Source: Acanthaster planci
Lineage: Eukaryota > Echinodermata > Asteroidea > Valvatida > Acanthasteridae
Length of the DNA stretch: 49,028 nucleotides
Reading direction: 5' to 3'
NCBI RefSeq assembly: GCF_001949145.1
Contig: NW_019091433.1
Coordinates: 1,117,198-1,166,225 of the forward strand
Position numbers and translations under genes: made by a program. This document shows positions 12,901-20,900 of the stretch, piece by piece. Position 1 is the first letter of the stretch, and the number at the start of each line of letters is the position of its first letter. The notes below the pieces were generated by a model. It had not been told where the DNA came from and searched no databases. It was given only the letters and a program-made list of their open reading frames with translations.

Positions 12901-15166
12901 CTACAACGCCATTCAGCAATACAGGTATGTACATGTATGTGCCAAGCGCTAGAAATATGTACATGTAAGTAATATTGTCAACTGTACAAGTTTTAGGCCT
13001 AGTACATGTACATGTATGACATTTGAAATGCAGAAAGAGAAAAATGAGGCTAAATAGGAGAAAAATTTACCGATATATGCTACATTGTGTATAATCTGGC
13101 TAATTACATGTATTGCAATAGCTGTGGAGGTCATGCTTCATAGAATTCCATGCATTCACTTGTCCAATTTGTACCTCAAATTTTCCCCGCATTATTTACT
13201 TTCACATTATTTACTTTCACTTTGGGCAAAGTTTTACTTGTACTTCACTTTTTACCCCTATTGATATGATTTTGTAAGAAAGTTACATTTACTTACCTTT
13301 GTTTCAGATAGATGATGACAGATGCAAATCTTTTGTTTTTCTGCCCCTATGTGCATATGTACATGTAAATGAGGAATGTTGCAAAACTAACAGGAACCAG
13401 CGTATGGAATTATGAAAATATTATCTGCTGCCCTCTATTTAAGATGCCAGTAAACTTTAGAAAACAATTGGCACTGATGAAAAGATTACAAGCACTGCAA
13501 CTACTGCAGTTTAAATTGTGACTCGCGTTACCCTAACGCTAAGTGCTGTGACTCGCGTTACATGTGACTCGCGTTACCTTTCAGTGCCAGATTTATTATC
13601 CTAGGCAGAAAACCTAGGGTTATTGTTGTTGTAATTTGGTTTGTTGCACACTCAAGGAGGAGGTTTATAATTGACAAACTCAATACCCCTGGGGTTTTGG
13701 TATACAGTTAACTTTTTGTGTATTATGTGACTCGCGTACATCATCACCACCACTTTGATTCAACGGGTCTGTCCTGAAAAGCTAAAATAGAAAGGGAATG
13801 TTTGTCATAAAATGTAATGAGAAAATGCTCTCATGAAATTATAGCCAAATTTTAACTCAGCATACAAATTAAAATAGGGTTGTTTAGGAGGAATGTGTAA
13901 TAGCTCTTTTGATATGTCAAAACTAAATAATTATACACATAACGTTTAAAAGGTGAATTTTGAAGTTAAAAAGCCAGCAAAGACTAGTTAAGGACTTTTT
14001 TCCATAGCTTTAGTCAATAGTCAAAAAAGTCAGTGAAAAAAAAATTGAGTCCATTTTCCCTGTTTACACGGAAATGCCCATATCGCACATGTTTACCAGT
14101 TTTATTTTGCATTTTCATAGCAAAACATGTTCAAGTGATTATACTGGTCCTGTCTGTCCATCTAATTAGCTTTATGATTAAATTTCCCAAAATGTTGCTT
14201 TATAAGATCAAACTTGATGGAAGGTAGCATTAGGTTAAATTTTGTCCTTTCCTGAACAAAATGAACCGTTTTCATGGCATGGCCACCATAATTCTTGAAT
14301 GCAGTAACCTTGGAAAACAATTCTTTGACAGCTGTTCTCCCATATACATGTATGTACATGTAGCCCTTGGACAAAGGAGAATATACTGAGCAGGATGCAT
14401 GATTGTCTGAATTAGCAGAAATGACAAGTGGTGTTTTAAGAAAAACGAGAGTAAAAAACTTCATTTTCCCAAAATATCAGAAAATATGCATTGTTTTTTA
14501 CAGCATAACTTACATGAGTGTTGAAGGCATGACTATTGTGGTGGCTGTCAACCAACTTAAAGCAACCCCAAACATGTTTGGAATGTGGAAATAGCAGTTT
14601 ATGATATACACCTTCAGTTCTGACAAAGTTTATGAAATGCCAAATGCAAAGTGTCATGAAATTAAAACAGGGAAAGGTTTCAGCCTTGTTGAAATTAACA
14701 TTTTCCTGTCACCTAGGGACCATTGAAATCCTGCATTAGGTTCAGCATGGTTAGGATTTCATACACTTACAATACTATTACTAGGCTAGCCAAACACTGT
14801 TTATTGATATAACAAGTTTCATTTTTGACCCCTTGTGAGACTTTTTGCAACCTTTCCCATGAACATGGTGAAACTGCCCTGCTGCATTCACCAACGTTGC
14901 AACGCAACGTCTTGACGTTGACAATCAGACAATTACCAATCAATCAACCAGTACAATCTACCATACCAATGTGGAAAAGAAACGGTGAATTACAAGTGTA
15001 ACTTAACCTTTAAACAACTTCATTAATAATACATGCATGATGTAGGCCTAAGCTACGCCTACTCACCATAATATTTCTTGGGAATTTCAATGCCGAGGCC
15101 TGCACTACCAATTATCATCATCACAACTCCTGAACACACCAGCATGCTCGTGTGATAGGGGGTCAT
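770..15166 (-). CDS. CUB and LDLa domain type I membrane protein, 7 coding exons
   Basis: Spliced gene; coding exons in transcript order 15166-15067, 8482-8078, 5689-5585, 4811-4683, 4180-4034, 2774-2604, 900-770. They total 1188 bp, 395 residues plus TAG. Every internal junction is phase 1, the usual layout for shuffled extracellular modules, and each has a usable donor (G|GTGAGT, G|GTAAG, C|GTATGT; the LDLa1 donor G|GTACAT is weak) and a CAG or TAG acceptor. Order of parts: signal peptide, CUB, four LDLa modules, membrane segment, tail of about nine residues. By family knowledge CUB and LDLa modules bind proteins or ligands outside the cell, so this is probably a small surface receptor or co-receptor; the ligand is unknown. 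The cytoplasmic tail has no obvious signalling motif. The 6.6-kb first intron is mostly mobile-element debris and could hide further phase 1 modules. The reading frame is intact. I do not know a named orthologue. Confidence 0.85.
2604..2774 (-). CDS. Exon 6: membrane-proximal LDLa module
   Basis: The 57-codon phase 1-1 exon has the LDLa ending TVDKFCNGIRDC then PNGADEDYNLC. It is preceded by an acidic, tyrosine-rich stretch that lengthens the first cysteine loop. The donor GCC|GTATGT and the acceptor TCACAG are both good. Confidence 0.88.
4034..4180 (-). CDS. Exon 5: LDLa-like module
   Basis: The 49-codon phase 1-1 exon lies between a TTTTAG acceptor and a TGCG|GTAAG donor. It has six cysteines (VYKC, YECR, SSCF, DRCR, GICDD, MDC). 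The ending ICDDESENMDC resembles the DxxDE end of LDLa, but the spacing inside is longer than usual. It is probably a divergent LDLa module. Confidence 0.8.
4683..4811 (-). CDS. Exon 4: canonical LDLa module
   Basis: The 43-codon phase 1-1 exon holds six cysteines in LDLa spacing, ending KEWKCDRIPDC then PNAEDEEGC, with the acidic Ca2+-coordinating set complete. Donor G|GTAGGT. This is the best-preserved of the four LDLa modules. Confidence 0.9.
5585..5689 (-). CDS. Exon 3: degenerate LDLa module
   Basis: The 35-codon phase 1-1 exon contains NPFRCRDGSVI and NCPDKSDEN, so the acidic calcium-binding end of an LDLa module is kept but only two of the six usual cysteines are present. The acceptor ATTTCAG is good; the donor G|GTACAT is weaker than in the neighbouring exons. 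It may be a reduced LDLa module or a linker derived from one. Confidence 0.75.
8078..8482 (-). CDS. Exon 2: CUB domain
   Basis: The 135-codon phase 1-1 exon runs from a TCTGACAG acceptor to a CTG|GTAAG donor. It carries the four CUB cysteines: SSCGYRS, STCQYKF, RSCLTFY and KYCNETL, with the expected spacing and the closing beta strand GFRLVV. Length and cysteine pattern match a single complete CUB module, an extracellular jelly-roll fold. Confidence 0.9.
9568..10020. mobile_element. Foldback (MITE-like) element, about 450 bp
   Basis: Inverted ends of about 38 bp: the left arm at 9568-9606 and the right arm at 9984-10020 share GCTATTTAGCGTCAAC and an outer AGGGGAC. The interior holds no convincing transposase frame. 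It lies in intron 1 of the CUB/LDLa gene. The superfamily is not clear, because no target duplication is obvious. Confidence 0.65.
10238..10930. mobile_element. Large foldback element with a second hairpin nested inside
   Basis: Outer arms of roughly 180 bp (10238-10411 and 10751-10930) are inverted copies of each other, with shared blocks such as AACTCTAAGTCACTACTCC and CAAGGTTTACATGGT. Directly inside the left arm sits a second inverted pair, 10411-10433 and 10541-10563 (CGAAAATGGTCGAACC). The open frames here are by-products of the inverted arms. It is probably a non-autonomous DNA transposon carrying another. Confidence 0.75.
11634..14100. repeat. Region of degenerate repeats with recurrent GTGACTCGCGTTAC
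   Basis: The 14-mer GTGACTCGCGTTAC or one- to two-base variants occur near 11838, 12028, 12043, 13518, 13548, 13564 and 13727, and inverted at 11634. A CGGAAATGCCCATAT-type segment occurs near 11650 and 14070. On the minus strand the motif reads as a repeated GNASH or VTRVT peptide. This looks like remains of at least one unclassified repeat with coding capacity. It lies in intron 1 of the CUB/LDLa gene. Confidence 0.5.
12471..12542 (-). pseudogene. Fragment of a repeat-encoded basic protein, MALTAGERQRKRREKL type
   Basis: An ATG at 12542 follows a good acceptor (TTTCATTTCAG) and opens a 23-codon frame starting MALTAGERQRKRREKL, which stops at 12471. Basic ERQR...RREK starts of this kind recur, as I recall, in uncharacterised repeat proteins of aquatic invertebrates; that needs checking. 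The early stop and the surrounding repeat motifs indicate a decayed copy rather than a host gene. Confidence 0.4.
15067..15166 (-). CDS. Exon 1: start codon and signal peptide
   Basis: ATG at 15166-15164 opens 33 codons beginning MTPYHTSMLVCSGVVMMIIG, a short polar start followed by a hydrophobic core and small residues (GSAG), as in a cleavable signal peptide. The exon ends TATG|GTGAGT, a strong phase 1 donor matching the phase 1 CUB exon. I chose this start because the hydrophobic run begins directly after it and the phase fits. The join over a 6.6-kb intron is inferred. Confidence 0.75.
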
Positions 15167-16024
15167 TTTGAAGTAATGTTAAGGAGTTCAGTTGTTTACG
15201 AGAAGTGAGAACCACGACAGCGTGAATGAGAGAACTCTGGATCCGGCCGTATAGGAAGCAGAAATACGCATCACACTGCCCTCAATTCAGATCCTTTCTA
15301 GACATTAAACAAAGTCCCGGGTCAAAAAGTCCCACCTTGCGCAACCTCGATCCATGGTCTGTGTGCGTATTCCTTCAATAAAGGGGAACCAACACGCTGG
15401 GAACGAAAAGATCGCACCCATGGGAACGATGTTGGAATTTGTGTTCACGCATGATGAAAGATCCGAAATATCAGGGTCTCGCACGCGACCCTGGAAATAG
15501 ACTTGCATTAGTCCATGCCGAATTTCGTTCCCGGTTGGAATTGTGCGGGGGGGGGAGTTATTACATGAGAGGGGGACAGACATGGCGCCCCACAGGGGTC
15601 AGTACTTACCCTTTTACAATCAAATGGTCTTTCTCTGAGTTATCCCCCACTTACACCACGGGGGTGGGAGGCGTGGGGGGGGCACAGTCGCTCTGCTACT
15701 GTCGAGGCTCTGCAACCACCAACCGTACGTCTCTTTGTGGACCATTCACACTGCAGTATCATCAGTAGCACGACTAAAGGCTCGATTTTTTAATAATAAT
15801 ATAATAAAATTCAACTGCAATCTTTTAAATAGATATATATCAAACTATTAGATTTTAATGACGCATCTACAAAAATGAGGTCTATCAGCGGAAAAGCGGA
15901 ATTCTCACACTCCTGTCATTAACGGTAAATTCAGTAACATTAAATAATATAAAATCATTCCATTGTCATGATTGTTACAGTCTGTCTGTTTATACTAATC
16001 TCCCGGTGGCTCGATCATAATATA
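15167..16024. other. Upstream flank of the CUB/LDLa gene
   Basis: This should contain the promoter and 5' untranslated region of the minus-strand gene starting at 15166. There are G-rich tracts at about 15546-15690, then an AT-rich stretch to 15960. Frames here (for example 15439-15768) lack any domain or splice context. I see no clear TATA box. Confidence 0.35.
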
Positions 16025-16627
16025 CACTGGATAGCAAAAGAAACTTGCTACTTCTGTCAAAGGCCACACATAAAAATTCACTCCATAGAAATAAACAATT
16101 TTTGTACACAGGTTGCTGCAATATCCCTTCCTAATCACATGCCCAAAAGCATGACATGCACAACAACTTGGTTACTGAATCAAAAGTCACAGAATTTAAC
16201 AGAATGAGCCTTAAATTTTTTTACGCAGAAATCAATGTCACAGGACGAAATGAAGAAGTCACAATCATTACTTTTCAATAATGTGTATGCATAGTCAGTA
16301 AGGATGGCATCCCTTTACAGAAGCCACTCGTGCACATCATTTTGACAAAACAGGTGTTCACTTTGTCATTGGTTGTTTAAAATGTTGTCCATTGATGGGT
16401 CATTTTTGCTTGTTCGTGGGTGCTTTTGTGTGTGACTTTTGATTCAGTAACCAAGTTGCTGTGTATGTCAATTTCATCTTTGTTATAAAGATAATCACTT
16501 GCTTTTGGGCATGTTATTAGTAAGGGGTATTGCAGCATACCTGTGTACAAAAATTGTTTATTTCTATGGAGTGAATTTTTATGTGTGGCCTTTGACAGAA
16601 GTGGCAAGTTTCTTTTGCCGTCCAGTG
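16025..16627. mobile_element. Tc1-type foldback element, 603 bp, about 190-bp inverted arms
   Basis: It begins CACTGGATAGCAAAAGAAAC and ends with the complement of CACTGGACGGCAAAAGAAAC, flanked on both sides by TA (16023-16024 and 16628-16629). The arms run to about 16195 and from about 16430 and are close inverted copies. TA duplications and CACTG-type ends fit a non-autonomous Tc1/mariner derivative. The end sequence shares AAAAGAAAC with the Tc1 element at 43935. Confidence 0.85.
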
Positions 16628-16691
16628 TATTTCTGGAAGACCCAGTGTGCATTTGCACAACACAATGCATGCACATATTTTACAAACTGGC

Positions 16692-17060
16692 CCAATAGAT
16701 CATGGGGTCAGCGATGGGCAGTGGCGAAACTTTGTGCTGGAAATTGGGGGATAGGGGATGGGTAAAGACGGGGGGGATGACTTGCCCAGAAATTTGAAAG
16801 GGGGGGAGGTACGGGGATTGACTCCATTACATTCATGCCAAATCTTACACCAGAATGCTGTATTCATTGCTTTCTCAAATTGTTTTCCCTTTTTTGAGTG
16901 ATAACGAAAACATTTTAGTTGTTGAAAAGTCCAAAAAATTCTTCACAATCCACTGTAATTTTGTGCTCACCCCAAGAGTGGAGAGATGATTCCATTACCC
17001 CCCCCTCAAAAAGTGTGGGGGAATATATCCCCTCCCCCAGGATTTACACCCATGTTGATA
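16692..17060 (+). mobile_element. G-rich interspersed element, copy 1
   Basis: It shares ordered blocks with 29660-29962 read on the other strand: GGATGACTTGCCC, ATTGTTTTCYCTTTTTTGAG, AAAAAGTGNGGG and GGATTTACRCCCATG. The ends show a CATGGGCGTAAATCC-like motif. It is a dispersed repeat of unknown class with no intact frame. Confidence 0.6.
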
Positions 17061-17726
17061 GGCAACTAAAACAGGGCATTCCTCTTATTAACGTCAAGAG
17101 TCCCTTTTAGTCATATTCAAAATTCTTCAATTTAATGTACATATAAACTGTATAGTGCTGTGCACTGCAGTGTTGTCTGAAATGGTGGTAAACATTTTCA
17201 GTTGTTCTGATAAGTGGCCCAACAAAACCATCATCACAAACATGACAAGTGCACATAAAACAGATCTGAGCAGATAAGAAGACATGATTAACCTCAAATT
17301 CTGTTGAAAAGGAGAGAATTTCTGAGCCACTGTAGTTTCTGAGGCATATTCCCACACACACATACATACATATAAAACAAATAACTTCACTAATAAAACG
17401 TTGATTGTTCTAATCCATTCACTCGGCCTTTTTATGAAATTATTCGTACCACATATCATCGATACAACATACACTGGCCTGACCCAGCTACTTAAGTTAT
17501 CTCTTGCAACACAACTTTTACAGATATGTACTCAATGACAAAACTAAAGTATACAAAAAGTGCCCCCTAATTATGAAAAGACTTTGCTCAATAAAATTGA
17601 CTATCATGCAAATGTAAAGTTTGGGCAAGACTGTTTTTGTACACAAAATATGCACTGATTCATGATTGCACAATCAGCACGCCACAGCTTCTTTCCAATC
17701 GAACAGGGTGCGTGCGAAGTCACGTA
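17061..17726 (-). other. 3' flank of RhoBTB-like copy A
   Basis: No gene was seen. Copies B and C have AATAAA 51 nt past the stop, but this position is not conserved here, so the downstream flank of A differs from its sisters. The minus-strand frames at 17107-17474 lack splice or domain support. Confidence 0.35.
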
Positions 17727-17930
17727 CTACACTCTATTAACTTTCTCCCCGCATTGAGCCTTGTATTTCTCCAGCTCATCCAGGTAGCTCACAGGAGGCC
17801 AGCGGTTCTCAGTGACATATTTCAGGTTCTCCCCCTCCAGCTTCTTAAACTCCGCCCGCTTCCGGAAGGCCACAAAGTTACGGGAAATGAGATCAAGGCA
17901 CCACTGGGCAAGCTGGCTGGCATTGTATAT
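17727..17930 (-). CDS. Copy A last exon: RhoBTB C-terminal region and stop
   Basis: 67 codons plus TAG, phase 0 from acceptor TTTGGCAG. The start [15 protein letters not shown] is the post-BTB helix, and [16 protein letters not shown] is a close match to the RHWPPVWYLKEE region of animal RHOBTB1/2. It ends EKVNRV, without a prenylation box. The last residues differ from copies B and C (KKGDRV). Confidence 0.9.
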   Translation of the reverse strand: MYNASQLAQWCLDLISRNFVAFRKRAEFKKLEGENLKYVTENRWPPVSYLDELEKYKAQCGEKVNRV

Positions 17931-20900
17931 CTGCCAAACAATCAGAAACATACACGTAACCATAGCAGTGCAAAAAAGTTGTTAGACATGCAAAACCACT
18001 GCGTCTTCCACAAGTACACTTCTGCACAACTTTTTGCTATTTTAGACTGAGAAAAAATGTGTTCGCCCATGAATGTAATTAAATAACACTTTCCTGATAA
18101 GAAAAAAAGGACAAACAGCTATAATTCATGAATCACAGTGGTTTAGATTCCAAACTTCCACCGATTGATAATGAAACCCTGTTCTTAAGTTTCATTAGCA
18201 CTGCTTAAAATAGAATGATGTTGCAATGCTTCGGAAAAATTTAACAACTTAAGAGTACACTTAGTTACCCCACTCAAATCTAATGGAGAGTAGAACGACA
18301 AAGACAGTGAGATTAATCCAAAAATACATTTGCTGGAAACGTTAAAGGAACTTTCTTGGATTTTTACCCTCATGGCACCTGGATAAATAACATTTGATTT
18401 AGTGAATACTTAACAGTTTGGGCACTGAACATAAAGAACTACATTCACGACGTGACATTCACGACTAAAGACTTAGCATCAACAGTTGGCACTCAATGTG
18501 CACAATGATTCATTCATATCTGAGAATTCAAACACGATGCTGACAAAACAAGCTTACAAACCTGGGCTGTATGCAACAGTCCAATGACATCCACATGTTT
18601 GTCTGTCACATCTACCCCCTTGGTGATGTACATCTCACAGAGATTTCTCAGTCGATCTTGGCCATACCGATCAGCAGCTACAAGGATCCCCACAGCATCA
18701 CCCTCCTCTATAGGGGCGTGGTCAGTGTACAGGTACTCCAGGAGGGCCAAGAAACACTCCAGACTCACGTCTTCAATTCTAATCTAAAACACCACAAGAC
18801 AAAAATTCTCCTCTTCTTTATTTGGATAAAATTGGCAGAGCAGATTATCATGGCCATTAATGTCCATCATCAACATGGTATCATTGATACATCTCAGCTT
18901 CATGGTCTAGATAACACGACTCAAAATTGCCAGGCTAATTCCACAGGTTCTGCCCTTAGATGAAGACGCTCTGCCAACAACTGTTTGGGTATTACAGTGG
19001 AACGTCGCTATACCGAACACCACTATACCAAACATTCGGTTGTACCGAACATTGTCCTTGGCTGCCAACTATTGCAGTTGCTGTTTGTAATTCCCGAATG
19101 TCAACTTGACAAAAGAGTCAGTGATTTTTATGTTGGAAAGTGACAAGTGGCCATTATTTTCCCAAAGGATTAGAAGGGAAAGCCACTAGTTGTTGAAGAG
19201 TTAATTGTAATTAACTAGCTGAGAAACTGGGTACATTGGTCAGCACTTGTTCAAAGTCATCTTCTAGTGACAGCTAGGGCACACAAGGTTAATCTGCCAA
19301 AGGTATTGAATGGACACTGGTTTGTGACTCAGCGTGACTGGGTGCCGAAGAAAACTGCACGTGCACCGTGGCATTGCACTAACATAAGTCTATAGAGGGC
19401 GCTGCTGATACACAAGCCACATCAGAGATTGATCCTAAGCGGTAGCTTCATGACACAAAATAATTAACAGATACATTTTTAGAAACCTTAAACATGAACG
19501 CAATGCCAAAACATCATGAAAACAGTGAACCATAGTACTACAAGAGGGTGCACTTCCTTTGGACAAGAGAGGGCGCTATTTAACAAAACGTTCGTCAGTA
19601 AATTTTGCTGTACCGAACGACCGCTGTACCAAACATTTAGCGTGGACCCCGGCGTGTTCGCTATGGCGGCGTTCCACCGTATATCCTCCCAGGAACAAAG
19701 AGACACATAAACTTCTTACTGAAGAGACGGTCACTGTGCAAGATTTAGCCATTCCAGTGAAACGGTAGCAAAGGGCTATATACTTCATTGGTACTCTGAG
19801 ATGGTTTCTGATTTATGGACCCACAGAGCTGAAGTAATGATGATGTAGCATCAAAGATGCCTTTCTTCTAGTACAGTCTGTGCACGTCAGTTTTTGTTTC
19901 CCCATGGCTGTCAGTGTTGCTCCGTGAAGAGATGCAGACTCAAATTACCTCCTCTTGGCTGCTTTCAGTGAAGTCTCCGCTGAACATTCCATTCATAAAC
20001 CCACACCGAGATGTCAGCATCACCTTGTGAGCATAGACTGTTGTGTCTTTGCAAAAGAAAGAGAAAACAGGTGATTTTCTGATTATGCTACATAATGGGA
20101 CTGATGGGGCATATGGCAGAGTGGAACCAAACTGAAACAATGAGAATGTTATTATTGCTATTCTCAAATCAGAGAGAATTCAGTGTTTAATGCTGTCTAT
20201 TCCTATTTCTGAAGAAAAACCTTGCCCCATCCACATCACCAAAATACATCCCAAATCAAGCCCCATTGGAAACCAATCATTACCAATAACCTTGAACATC
20301 CTGTAAGAACACACTGTTGTGTCTTTGGCAAGAGAAAGAAAGAGAAAAAAAGGGATTATCAAATGAAAATTTGCTGCTACTCTCCATTCAAAAAGAACTT
20401 GATTTGTACGCTGTCTATTCCTATTCCTGAGGAGGAAACCTTGCACAACCCACACCACCCAAATGCATCAAATTCCAGCTCCATGGAGCACTGTTCTTTA
20501 CTAAAAGCCAGGGATATCCGAGGGGACCGGCAGGAAGAGATACAAGACACGGCTTGCCTTCAACTTTGAATTGGATATCAGACAGTGTCTGTTTGTTCAG
20601 GAACAACCACTTGGCCCTCTGTCCTGTCTGATCATTCAGGTAGGTTCCAATGCTAGGATTCAGGAACTTTCCATCATTCTGTAGGTTCTTGACGATGCTG
20701 TCCAGCATAGGCAAGGAGAATGTATTGGATGCTTTCTGTAAAGCCACCAGGTCCTCTGTGCTGGTCCCATCTGTGATGCTGGGAAGGCCTATAATGTCAG
20801 GAACGGTTAAGATGGCAGAATTTCAGGAGAGGAGTGTTTCTTCTCTAACCCTAACAGTCCGGAATGCGACAAAGTACTACTTAGTAGTAGAATGTAGTAC

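Noticed and set aside
15439-15768. 109-codon plus-strand frame in the G-rich upstream region
   Set aside because: No domain, no splice context, low-complexity G runs.
16377-16676. 99-codon minus-strand frame and its mirror at 15968-16207
   Set aside because: Both read through the inverted arms of the 603-bp foldback element.
18571-18963. Plus-strand 130-codon frame conserved at 32656-33048 and 45352-45780
   Set aside because: It is antisense to exon BTB2b and its conserved intron; conservation follows from the sense exon. No splice or domain evidence.
20307-20320. Alternative DTTV exon in copy A
   Set aside because: The copy diverges after about four codons and lacks the donor; treated as a pseudo-exon.
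20849-20855. CCCTAAC as telomere-like repeat
   Set aside because: Only one unit; it is the end of a TA-flanked transposon.
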